Source: CAKSHC01 sp045631845 (lineage in GTDB: Bacteria; Bacillota; Clostridia; Oscillospirales; UMGS1783). Taken from it: DNA of 6,455 bases. The stretch covers positions 1 through 6,455 of the forward strand of contig JAZQVM010000084.1 of assembly GCA_045631845.1 (NCBI GenBank). Reading direction: 5' to 3'. Below the pieces are notes generated by a model. It ran no database searches. It had not been told where the DNA came from and saw only the letters and a list, made by a program, of their open reading frames with translations. Below, piece after piece: positions 1 through 4,145 of the stretch. Position 1 is the first letter of the stretch; every line of letters starts with the position of its first letter. A program made the translations under genes and the position numbers.

Positions 1-125
1 TCGATGATATAGATACCGTTACGCTCGGTAAAAATATACTCGGCCATCTTGGGGTTCCATCTTCTCGTCTGGTGGCCGAAATGCACACCGGCTTCGAGAA
101 GCTGCTTCATAGAGATTACTGCCAT
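1..125 (-). CDS. rpsB: 30S ribosomal protein S2, N-terminal part (runs off the left edge)
   Basis: The reverse strand from 125 encodes [20 protein letters not shown] followed by [19 protein letters not shown], which I recognise as the highly conserved N-terminus of ribosomal protein S2, with the [16 protein letters not shown] signature. S2 binds the 30S subunit near the mRNA exit region and is essential for translation. Only the first 41 codons and two bases are present. The ATG at 123-125 is preceded by GGAGGAAA (complement of 130-137), a strong ribosome site, which fixes the start. In most Firmicutes rpsB begins an rpsB-tsf-pyrH-frr cluster, which would lie to the left of this window. The gene points away from everything else here. 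Confidence 0.96.
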
Positions 126-224
126 TGTCTTTCCTCCAAAATTGTTTTTTCCTCCGCCGTCATCATCTGCTTTGGGACCCGTAGGCACACCCAAACCATC
201 TGACAGCGTGCGAATTGCTCAACT

Positions 225-253
225 ATATTACCACAACTTCCCACCAAAATCAA
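225..253 (-). promoter_or_regulatory. sigma-A promoter of rpsB, with a leader of about 90 nt
   Basis: On the minus strand a TTGATT -35 (248-253) and TAATAT -10 (225-230) are separated by exactly 17 bases, reading toward rpsB. Transcription should start near 218, leaving an untranslated leader of roughly 90 nt (126-217). Ribosomal protein operons often use such leaders for feedback control, but I see no strong terminator or recognisable protein-binding fold here, so leader control is only a possibility. Confidence 0.8.
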
Positions 254-267
254 GCCTTTTTCTTATT

Positions 268-522
268 TTAGTAAAAAATTTTATCATCAAATAATTCTTC
301 CATAGAAACATTTAAAATCTTTGCCATAGCATAGAGCTCTTTATCTGTAACTACACGAATTTGTCCCTCTAATTTTGAATAACTAGTCGGATTAATATCT
401 ACACCCATAGTTTGCATTTGCGCTATAAAATCTTTTTGTTTTATTCCCCTGCTTTTCCTTATTCGTTCTACTTGACGCCCTACACAGTTAGTTGTCCCAT
501 ATCCCCGTTTTCGAACCTTCAT
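268..522 (-). CDS. XRE-family helix-turn-helix transcriptional regulator
   Basis: An 84-residue protein that is almost entirely one Cro/C1-type helix-turn-helix domain: residues about 11-32 (GRQVERIRKSRGIKQKDFIAQ) form the first helices, NPTSYSKLEGQ near 45-55 is the recognition-helix region, and ELYAMAKILNVSMEELF is the usual closing helix motif. Family knowledge says such proteins bind DNA as dimers, usually as repressors. The longest frame starts at 534, but that ATG has its purine run directly abutting; the ATG at 522 has GGATGGAG about six bases upstream, so I prefer 522. It is divergent from the zinc-ribbon operon, and three matching dyads lie between them, so it probably represses itself and that operon. 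No sensor domain is present; the inducing signal is unknown. Confidence 0.85.
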   Translation of the reverse strand: MKVRKRGYGTTNCVGRQVERIRKSRGIKQKDFIAQMQTMGVDINPTSYSKLEGQIRVVTDKELYAMAKILNVSMEELFDDKIFY

Positions 523-541
523 AATATTCTCCATCCTTTTT

Positions 542-556
542 ATTCTATATTGGAAT
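542..556. promoter_or_regulatory. Operator 1: 15-bp dyad over the regulator's own promoter
   Basis: ATTCTATATTGGAAT is the first of three 15-bp sites fitting ATTCYRWWWYRGAAT. It overlaps the leftward -10 element TATAAT (complement of 555-560) and the expected start of the XRE gene transcript, a position suited to autorepression. Flanking bases extend the match to GGAATTATA, shared by all three copies. Confidence 0.7.
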
Positions 557-583
557 TATATTCTCTTTTTCTCTTGACATTAT
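555..583 (-). promoter_or_regulatory. Probable promoter of the XRE regulator gene
   Basis: On the minus strand a perfect TATAAT (complement of 555-560) lies about 30 bases before the ATG at 522. The matching -35 position (578-583) reads ATAATG, which is poor, so the promoter is probably weak or the -10 works with little help. Operator 1 overlaps the -10. Confidence 0.45.
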
Positions 584-602
584 TCCGATTCGGAATTATA
601 AT
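574..602 (+). promoter_or_regulatory. Consensus sigma-A promoter of the zinc-ribbon operon
   Basis: TTGACA (574-579) and TATAAT (597-602) both match consensus and are 17 bases apart, so the unrepressed promoter should be very strong. Its spacer holds operator 2 (582-596) entirely, and operator 3 follows the start site near 609. Such an arrangement suggests tight repression with high output on induction. Confidence 0.88.
582..596. promoter_or_regulatory. Operator 2: perfect 15-bp dyad filling the promoter spacer
   Basis: ATTCCGATTCGGAAT is a perfect inverted repeat (7 bases, 1 central base, 7 bases). It sits between the -35 and -10 of the zinc-ribbon operon promoter, where a bound dimer would block RNA polymerase. 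It is the most symmetric of the three sites and likely the highest-affinity one. Confidence 0.8.
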
Positions 603-613
603 ATTGCCGTATA

Positions 614-628
614 ATTCCATATTAGAAT
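614..628. promoter_or_regulatory. Operator 3: 15-bp dyad just after the transcription start
   Basis: ATTCCATATTAGAAT, which in reverse complement reads ATTCTAATATGGAAT followed by TATA, closely matching operator 1 with its flank. It lies within the first bases of the transcript, between the start near 609 and the ribosome site GGAG at 635-638. Confidence 0.7.
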
Positions 629-646
629 TAAAAAGGAGATGTTATT

Positions 647-1390
647 ATGTTCTGCCCCAAATGCGGTACTAATGTAGGTACTGCCCCTTATTGTCCTTCT
701 TGCGGCCAAGAAATTTACCCATCTAACAATCAGCCAATTGATGATCAGCCGATTGATCTCTTACATCATGTGCCAGTCGAGGAGAAGCCAAAGGAAAATA
801 AGATTGTTCGTACGATTCTGCCGTTGGCTTTCATTTTAACGTTTGAATTTGTTCTATTTTGGCTTGCAACTTTTGTTTCGTATGATGCAAGAGCGGTTCT
901 TGATGAAATCCCAAACCTTTTAGGAGTCATGGCAGTTGTTTCCCTTCCCTTTGGATTAGTCGGTTTAATTATTACTTTAATTGTGCAACATAAGCATAAA
1001 CCGCTTAATAAAGTAAAGAAATTGCCTTTTATTGCATTATCAATTTCTTCTGTATTCCAAGTAGGTCTGATTTATGGTACTGCTTTTCTTGATTATATCA
1101 GCACTGCCACCTTTGTTTTCAAATTTACACCTATTCTCATGTGGCTGTGCGTTACCGGTAGTTACATTGTATTTACGGCACTATCAGCCAAAACGCACGG
1201 CAAAGAACTTACCTTTTTATTACTAAAATTACTATTTATTAATTTGCTTGTTGCCCCCTTTACAGGATTTATAATTGGTAAAATGATACAGCATAATTCC
1301 CTAGTATTTTTACATATAGGACTTATTACATATTTCACCGCTACTATTACCCGTAATCTAATACGAGCTAAATATCATTTGGAGGATTAA
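647..1390 (+). CDS. Zinc-ribbon multi-pass membrane protein, function unknown
   Basis: This 247-residue protein begins with a zinc ribbon: Cys3, Cys6, Cys16 and Cys19 in a CPKCG...CPSCG pattern that normally holds one zinc ion. A charged, asparagine-rich linker (about 22-52) containing a tandem QPID repeat leads to about six hydrophobic segments near 56-77, 91-113, 126-148, 159-180, 189-212 and 218-237. The zinc ribbon is probably cytoplasmic. I do not recognise the membrane part as a named transporter or enzyme, and no conserved catalytic motif stands out. Start: ATG at 647, eight bases after GGAG (635-638). It is followed after four bases by the second zinc-ribbon gene, so the two are co-transcribed. 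The gene is visibly AT-rich compared with the 3' half of the window. Confidence 0.85.
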   Translation: MFCPKCGTNVGTAPYCPSCGQEIYPSNNQPIDDQPIDLLHHVPVEEKPKENKIVRTILPLAFILTFEFVLFWLATFVSYDARAVLDEIPNLLGVMAVVSLPFGLVGLIITLIVQHKHKPLNKVKKLPFIALSISSVFQVGLIYGTAFLDYISTATFVFKFTPILMWLCVTGSYIVFTALSAKTHGKELTFLLLKLLFINLLVAPFTGFIIGKMIQHNSLVFLHIGLITYFTATITRNLIRAKYHLED

Positions 1391-1394
1391 TCAC

Positions 1395-1949
1395 ATGTTT
1401 ATGTCAAGACTATCCGGCGCAATTGCTCAAACAATTTCTGATGCAGGCGAGGTTAAACAGGTGCAAAAGGAAATCTCCGAAATGACAAATCGTCTGCGAA
1501 ACACCCCCCAATTTGCTAAAGTTTTTCATGCTCTTATAACAGACCCCTCTCATCCACCTCGCTTTGTTGAATTTGCATATCAGAGTGGCGAATTCTGGAG
1601 TGAAAATTGGGAATCAAGTACCCGCACCTATGAACCTTATACAACATGTAAATACGCAGATAGAAATATTGCTTATGTAGAAGGCTGTGCCATTTATCTT
1701 CTGCTTCAGGAATGCTATCCTAATGTCTTCACATTCAAACAAAACACTATCACACAGTTCCGTGATGGGGCTACAAATAAACTGTATATGAATGAAGAAT
1801 TTATTGGAAAAGCGATAAAACCTGTTATTTTACCTCCACATCCTCAAGGACAATCAATACCAAAAGAAGAAGCAAAGTTTTGTCCTTCCTGCGGTTCTCC
1901 AGTTTCCACTACACACCTATTTTGTGGCAATTGCGGTAATAAACTTTAA
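1395..1949 (+). CDS. Soluble protein with C-terminal zinc ribbon, function unknown
   Basis: A 184-residue protein without membrane segments or signal peptide. Residues 1-35 look helical and may form a coiled coil; the middle (about 36-145) is mixed, rich in aromatic residues (FWSENWESSTRTYEPYTTC), and resembles no family I can name. A lysine/proline linker precedes a C-terminal zinc ribbon with Cys163, Cys166, Cys177 and Cys180 (CPSCG...CGNCGNKL). Its ribosome site GGAGG (1381-1385) lies inside the end of the preceding gene, nine bases before ATG 1395, which suggests coupled expression; the ATG at 1401 is too far away. The neighbour carries its zinc ribbon at the opposite end, so the two may work as partners, the membrane protein anchoring and this one acting in the cytoplasm. 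That is inference. Confidence 0.82.
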   Translation: MFMSRLSGAIAQTISDAGEVKQVQKEISEMTNRLRNTPQFAKVFHALITDPSHPPRFVEFAYQSGEFWSENWESSTRTYEPYTTCKYADRNIAYVEGCAIYLLLQECYPNVFTFKQNTITQFRDGATNKLYMNEEFIGKAIKPVILPPHPQGQSIPKEEAKFCPSCGSPVSTTHLFCGNCGNKL

Positions 1950-1951
1950 TA

Positions 1952-1984
1952 AAAGGCGCCAAGCAAATTATGCTTGGCGCCTTT
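1952..1984 (+). terminator. Terminator hairpin of the zinc-ribbon operon
   Basis: A perfect 14-bp stem (1952-1965 with 1971-1984) encloses a five-base loop, starting two bases after the stop codon. The following tract is only TTTGTC, so the uridine run is weak, but the symmetric A/T ends would let it act in both directions. Confidence 0.8.
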
Positions 1985-2009
1985 GTCAAGTTAATATAAA
2001 TTTGGAGAT

Positions 2010-2034
2010 TGGACGATACAGGAACTACGACTCG
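2010..2034 (-). repeat. Partial copy of the tRNA-Val 3' end (att-like or tRNA remnant)
   Basis: TGGACGATACAGGA at 2010-2023 is identical to 2181-2194, the 3' end of the tRNA-Val gene (T-arm strand, acceptor strand and discriminator). If a seven-base insertion after the shared GG is allowed, the match extends through ACTCG to 2034. It lies in the same orientation, about 170 bp downstream of the tRNA. Such copies are left by elements that integrate at tRNA 3' ends, or by decay of a tandem tRNA. No integrase gene is visible. Confidence 0.55.
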
Positions 2035-2130
2035 CTTCGCTCGCATGCATAAGTTCCACCAACCAATCACACCTCGCTCTCGCTCGTGCTCTTGGGGTGT
2101 CACTTATCGAACCTACGGTTCTCATCACTT
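2035..2130. other. Hairpin-rich noncoding spacer downstream of tRNA-Val
   Basis: No convincing gene. The stretch contains imperfect inverted repeats and simple CTCGCTT/CTCGCTC runs: GGAACT (2021-2026) pairs with AGTTCC (2050-2055), ACACC near 2070 pairs with GGTGT near 2096, and GAACC-tac-GGTTC lies around 2109-2121. The make-up resembles the spacer after tRNA-Arg (2830-2990). It may be a dispersed intergenic repeat, but the window alone cannot show this. Confidence 0.35.
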
Positions 2131-2144
2131 AGCATACATAAAAC

Positions 2145-2172
2145 AAAGGCAATACCCAAATGGGCATTGCCT
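2145..2172 (-). terminator. Terminator of tRNA-Val
   Basis: Read on the minus strand, AAGGCAATGCCC pairs with GGGTATTGCCTT across a four-base loop with one G-U pair, followed by TGTTTTATG. It begins about six bases after the encoded CCA end of the tRNA. Confidence 0.8.
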
Positions 2173-2177
2173 TCGTT

Positions 2178-2253
2178 TGGTGGACGATACAGGACTCGAA
2201 CCTGTGACCCTTTGCACGTCAAGCAAATGCTCTACCATCTGAGCTAATCGTCC
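2178..2253 (-). tRNA. tRNA-Val (anticodon GAC)
   Basis: The reverse strand folds as a full cloverleaf of 76 nt including an encoded CCA (2178-2180). The acceptor arms are GGACGAT and ATCGTCC with discriminator A; the D-arm contains AGCTCAGATGGTAGAGC; the anticodon stem TTTGC/GCAAA carries the loop TTGACGT, placing GAC at positions 34-36; and the T-arm has the standard GGTTCGAGTCC. GAC reads valine codons GUC and GUU. It has its own promoter and terminator. Its 3' end is duplicated at 2010-2023. Confidence 0.96.
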
Positions 2254-2263
2254 GTACTTGCTT

Positions 2264-2292
2264 ATTATAATGGCTTTACTATAAAAAAGCAA
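2264..2292 (-). promoter_or_regulatory. Promoter of tRNA-Val with upstream A-tracts
   Basis: Minus-strand TTGCTT (2287-2292) and TATAAT (2264-2269) are 17 bases apart and the tRNA begins about 10 bases after the -10. Directly upstream (2297-2322) are three A-runs of about seven to eight bases each, a layout typical of an UP element that boosts stable-RNA promoters. Confidence 0.85.
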
Positions 2293-2309
2293 GTCCTTTT
2301 TTTATTTTT

Positions 2310-2338
2310 TTCAATTTTTTTATTACGCGGCATACAAT
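2310..2338 (+). promoter_or_regulatory. Sigma-E-like promoter of the YlmC/YmxH-family gene
   Basis: CATACAAT at 2331-2338 matches the -10 of the mother-cell sporulation factor sigma-E as known from Bacillus subtilis. The -35 position, about 14 bases upstream, reads TTCAATT, a weak match. The same CATACAAT box occurs before the BofA-like gene. Transcription would start near 2345, giving a very short leader with the ribosome site at its 5' end. Confidence 0.5.
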
Positions 2339-2357
2339 GGCATAGGAGGTGATGCCG

Positions 2358-2633
2358 ATGAGAAACTGCCGCATCAGCGATTTCGGCGAAAAAGAGGTGA
2401 TCAATCTCATAGACGGCGCCAGACTTGGGTGCGTAACCGACGTGATGTTTGAAACCGACACGGGAAAGATCGTAGCCATTATTGTACCGGGACCCAAAGA
2501 ATCCTTCTTTGAACGGTGCGGGGAATATGAGATCCCTTGGTGCGATATTGAGCGCATCGGCGATGACTTCATCTTCGTCCGATTCTCTCCGCCTCTCCGT
2601 CCCATGCCCCGAAAAAAGGGCTTATTCGGCTAA
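2358..2633 (+). CDS. YlmC/YmxH-family sporulation protein (PRC-barrel)
   Basis: A 91-residue protein beginning MRNCRISDFGEKEVINLIDG, then RLGCVTDVMFETDTGKIVAIIVPG and IPWCDIERIGDDFIFV. This is the PRC-barrel fold pattern of the YlmC/YmxH family, small conserved proteins of endospore formers whose biochemical role is unknown. I place the start at ATG 2358, seven bases after AGGAGG (2345-2350); the GTG at 2349 and the ATG at 2352 overlap or abut the ribosome site and are unlikely. The C-terminus (PPLRPMPRKKGLFG) is basic and typical. A sigma-E-like box precedes it, matching a mother-cell role. Its last 12 bases overlap, in the opposite direction, the stop end of the dehydrogenase fragment. Confidence 0.85.
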   Translation: MRNCRISDFGEKEVINLIDGARLGCVTDVMFETDTGKIVAIIVPGPKESFFERCGEYEIPWCDIERIGDDFIFVRFSPPLRPMPRKKGLFG

Positions 2634-2744
2634 CTCAGAACAACCGCCGACCGCCAGCACGACCCGATAACCGTTCTCCAAAAATTGTTTGGCGCAGGCA
2701 AATCCGATGCCTTTATTGGCGCCCGTGATACATACCGTTTTCAC
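2622..2744 (-). pseudogene. Truncated short-chain dehydrogenase/reductase (N-terminal fragment)
   Basis: The minus strand from GTG 2742-2744 encodes MKTVCITGANKGIGFACAKQ, continuing FLENGYRVVLAVGG and ending CSELAE at a stop in 2622-2624. TGANKGIG is the glycine-rich cofactor-binding motif of the short-chain dehydrogenase family, followed by the expected helix and second strand. Family members are about 240-300 residues; here only 40 remain, without the YxxxK catalytic site. AAAAGGAG lies just upstream of the GTG, and a TTGACA/TAAAAT promoter precedes it, so the front end is intact and only the 3' part is lost. The coding similarity ends around residue 33-34, near 2643, where sequence after the YlmC/YmxH-family gene begins. 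This looks like the trace of a deletion. A functional 40-residue peptide is less likely. Confidence 0.72.
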
Positions 2745-2771
2745 CGTTGTTCTCCTTTTGGATTTTTATCT

Positions 2772-2801
2772 ATTTTACAAAATAATCTACCGACTTGTCA
2801 A
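2772..2801 (-). promoter_or_regulatory. Promoter of the truncated dehydrogenase
   Basis: Minus-strand TTGACA (2796-2801) and TAAAAT (2772-2777) with an 18-base spacer, about 28 bases before the GTG. A -35 at consensus suggests that the fragment is still transcribed. Confidence 0.65.
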
Positions 2802-2829
2802 TGCGCCGTGATTCTTTTCATAGATTGGG

Positions 2830-2990
2830 TTATGTAGCGCAAGGGATGCGTTGCGCACTCCAATGCGGTCGACCGCCCTTGGCGGTGCCCGTCGCATTGT
2901 TCGGGCTCGCGACACGGCAGACCAAATCGCCTTGCGCTTTGGTTGCCTCAACGAACGACAAGCCTTCGGCTCGTGTTCGCATCCGTGAAA
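2830..2990. other. GC-rich hairpin cluster downstream of tRNA-Arg
   Basis: No gene is supported here; an open frame across it also runs through the tRNA and is not protein-like. Consecutive inverted repeats are visible: GCGCAA (2837-2842) with TTGCGC (2851-2856); CAATGCG (2861-2867) with CGCATTG (2893-2899), enclosing ACCGCC (2872-2877) with GGCGGT (2881-2886); CCAAA (2922-2926) with TTTGG (2938-2942); GAAC (2953-2956) with GTTC (2975-2978), enclosing AGCC-ttc-GGCT. It is richer in GC than its flanks. It could be a dispersed intergenic element or a structured RNA; neither can be shown from the window. Confidence 0.4.
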
Positions 2991-2995
2991 GCATT

Positions 2996-3033
2996 AAAAA
3001 ACGAGGACACTCAAATGAGCATCCTCGTTTTTT
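2996..3033 (-). terminator. Terminator of tRNA-Arg
   Basis: On the minus strand ACGAGGATGCTC pairs with GAGTGTCCTCGT (with two G-U pairs) across a four-base loop and is followed by six T residues. The hairpin begins right after the tRNA CCA end. Confidence 0.92.
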
Positions 3034-3109
3034 GGCGCGCTGTAAGGGATTCGAACCCCTGACCTACTGGTCCGTAGCCAGTCACTCTATCCAGCTGAGC
3101 TAACAGCGC
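3033..3109 (-). tRNA. tRNA-Arg (anticodon ACG)
   Basis: A 77-nt cloverleaf on the minus strand including an encoded CCA (3033-3035). The acceptor arms are GCGCTGT and ACAGCGC with discriminator G; the D-arm has AGCTCAGCTGGATAGAG; the anticodon stem ACTGG/CCAGT carries the loop CTACGGA, giving ACG; the T-arm contains GGTTCGAATCCC. In bacteria the A34 of this tRNA is normally deaminated to inosine by TadA, so it reads CGU, CGC and CGA codons. Confidence 0.96.
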
Positions 3110-3127
3110 AATTTTTCGTGCTCAAAT

Positions 3128-3156
3128 ATAATAGCACAGAAAAATGATAAAATCAA
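3128..3156 (-). promoter_or_regulatory. Promoter of tRNA-Arg (extended -10)
   Basis: Minus-strand TTGATT (3151-3156) and TATTAT (3128-3133) are 17 bases apart. TGC directly before the -10 adds the extended -10 contact. The tRNA starts about 19 bases after the -10. Confidence 0.85.
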
Positions 3157-3194
3157 TAGCTTTTTGAAAAAAAATTATTTTTCTTTATTTTTCG

Positions 3195-3434
3195 TCAAAA
3201 CAGCCGCAAAATGAGCAGTAAGGCCACCCCCGGCAACCCCAAAATCACAGACAACACGACCGAGGCTACACTGTAGCCCAATTCCATGCCAATCAGATTG
3301 ACACCCCACAACCCCGCCAGTCCCGCCAAGGAGGAGAATAATACGTACCGCCTTTTTACCAAAAGCCAAATCAGCAGACAAATTAAAATAATGCCACCGA
3401 CCACCAGCCCGACATAAAGCAAAATGTCCTTCAT
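3195..3434 (-). CDS. bofA: BofA-like pro-sigma-K processing inhibitor
   Basis: A 79-residue protein with a hydrophobic helix at about 3-23 (LLYVGLVVGGIILICLLIWLL), a short basic loop, and a C-terminal half (VNLIGMELGYSVASVVLSVILGLPGVALLLILRLF) that fits the BofA family, especially the GLPG turn before the last helix. In B. subtilis BofA sits in the outer forespore membrane with SpoIVFA and holds the protease SpoIVFB inactive until sigma-K is needed. Start: an open frame reaches 3470, but GGGTG lies six bases before the ATG at 3434, so I prefer that; 3440 is the alternative. A sigma-E-like promoter lies immediately upstream, matching the known sigma-E control of bofA. It is divergent from the DUF4830-like gene. 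No terminator hairpin follows. Confidence 0.78.
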   Translation of the reverse strand: MKDILLYVGLVVGGIILICLLIWLLVKRRYVLFSSLAGLAGLWGVNLIGMELGYSVASVVLSVILGLPGVALLLILRLF

Positions 3435-3450
3435 TTTCATCACCCGTTGC

Positions 3451-3479
3451 ATTGTATGTTTGTCCGGCACATATTATGA
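3451..3479 (-). promoter_or_regulatory. Sigma-E-like promoter of bofA
   Basis: On the minus strand TCATAAT (3473-3479) and CATACAAT (3451-3458) are 14 bases apart, close to the sigma-E pattern known from B. subtilis in both boxes and in spacing. Transcription would begin near 3444, leaving about 10 bases before the ATG at 3434. The gene's known role in the mother cell supports the call. Confidence 0.68.
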
Positions 3480-3494
3480 AAAGGGGGTGAAAAA

Positions 3495-3959
3495 ATGTTT
3501 GTTAAAACATTCCGTCTGCGCCGAAGCGTAGCGTTCGTCTTGGTGGCGATCATGGCCGGCAGTCTGGGAGTAGGAGCAGCACATTTACTGGGTGGAACGG
3601 ACATCATCGCCGTTTCCACAGCGACCGCCACCGACAATGCCGGTCGCATTGCTTTTCTGGGCGGGTTTGGCTGGCAGGTTGAGGATGAGCCGCATGAAAT
3701 TCTGGAGATCGTAATCCCCTACGAGTTTGATGCCGTGTACGAGCAGTATAACCAGCTTCAACTATCCCAAGGATATGACCTGACCCGATGGCGAGGCATG
3801 ACAGCCAAACGCTATACCTACCGCATCACCAACTATCCAAATCAGCAAGACGAGGTCTTCGCCAATCTTATTGTTTGTCGGGAACAGATCATTGCCGGAG
3901 ATGTGTCCAGCCTATCTCTACAGGGGTTTATGCACGGCCTTGCCTATGAAAGACAATGA
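3495..3959 (+). CDS. DUF4830-like protein, membrane-anchored or secreted
   Basis: A 154-residue protein with a basic N-terminus (FVKTFRLRRS) and one hydrophobic segment at about 12-33, either an uncleaved anchor or a signal peptide, so the rest is probably outside the membrane. The body carries RIAFLGGFGWQVEDEPHEILEIVIP, FDAVYEQYNQLQLSQGYDL, GMTAKRYTYRITNYP and IIAGDVSSLSLQGFMHGL, a series I recall from the clostridial DUF4830 family; the assignment is from memory. The function is unknown. The start ATG 3495 follows AAGGGGGTGA (3481-3490), a strong ribosome site. It is divergent from the BofA-like gene with only about 60 bases between them; I find no confident sigma-A promoter there, so it may use a sporulation sigma factor or a poor promoter. 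No hairpin terminator follows before the csp promoter. Confidence 0.75.
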   Translation: MFVKTFRLRRSVAFVLVAIMAGSLGVGAAHLLGGTDIIAVSTATATDNAGRIAFLGGFGWQVEDEPHEILEIVIPYEFDAVYEQYNQLQLSQGYDLTRWRGMTAKRYTYRITNYPNQQDEVFANLIVCREQIIAGDVSSLSLQGFMHGLAYERQ

Positions 3960-3980
3960 TGTAAAATGTGGTAAAATTGC

Positions 3981-4009
3981 TTGACAAGCAAGAATTCAAG
4001 TGCTATTAT
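3981..4009 (+). promoter_or_regulatory. Promoter of the cold-shock gene
   Basis: TTGACA (3981-3986) and TATTAT (4004-4009) with a 17-base spacer, plus TGC directly before the -10 (extended -10). Transcription should begin near 4016, about 130 bases before the csp start codon. Confidence 0.85.
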
Positions 4010-4015
4010 TAGTAT

Positions 4016-4145
4016 TGTAATAACGACACGGCACTCACAGCTCACATTAGTGTAAGTCCCCCTGTCCGAAAGGCTCGACTTACTTAATGTGAGTTTTTTC
4101 ATTGTCGTTTCGTTAATAACACAATTCTCCGGAGGTAGAAAAACA
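4016..4145 (+). ncRNA. Long structured 5' leader of the cold-shock gene
   Basis: The transcript has about 130 untranslated bases, as cold-shock mRNAs often do. It contains a terminator hairpin (4041-4099), and AACGACA (4022-4028) can pair with TGTCGTT (4103-4109) around it. The ribosome site GGAGG (4131-4135) is ten bases before the ATG. Cold-shock mRNA leaders are known to change structure with temperature, and CspA-type proteins can act as antiterminators, so autoregulation at this terminator is plausible. Alternatively 4016-4099 is a separate small RNA. Confidence 0.55.
4041..4099 (+). terminator. Terminator hairpin inside the csp leader
   Basis: CTCACATTA (4041-4049) pairs with TAATGTGAG (4085-4093); inside, TAAGT (4053-4057) pairs with ACTTA (4078-4082) and CCT with AGG; six T residues follow (4094-4099). 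It has all the parts of an intrinsic terminator although it lies upstream of the csp coding region. Confidence 0.8.

Noticed and set aside
2009..2242. Open frame of 77 codons on the plus strand over the tRNA-Val gene
   Set aside because: Its 3' part is antisense to the tRNA and the rest covers a terminator and repeats; no ribosome site.
2687..2722. Nested inverted repeat AGGCA/TGCCT within GGCGC/GCGCC as a terminator for the YlmC/YmxH-family gene
   Set aside because: It lies in the conserved cofactor-motif codons of the dehydrogenase fragment and has no T-tract, so it is probably a by-product of coding sequence.
2795..3103. Open frame of 102 codons on the plus strand
   Set aside because: It runs through the tRNA-Arg gene, its terminator and the hairpin spacer, has no ribosome site, and reads like noncoding DNA.
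3175..3381. Open frame of 68 codons on the minus strand
   Set aside because: It overlaps the BofA-like gene in another frame and shows no domain or ribosome site.
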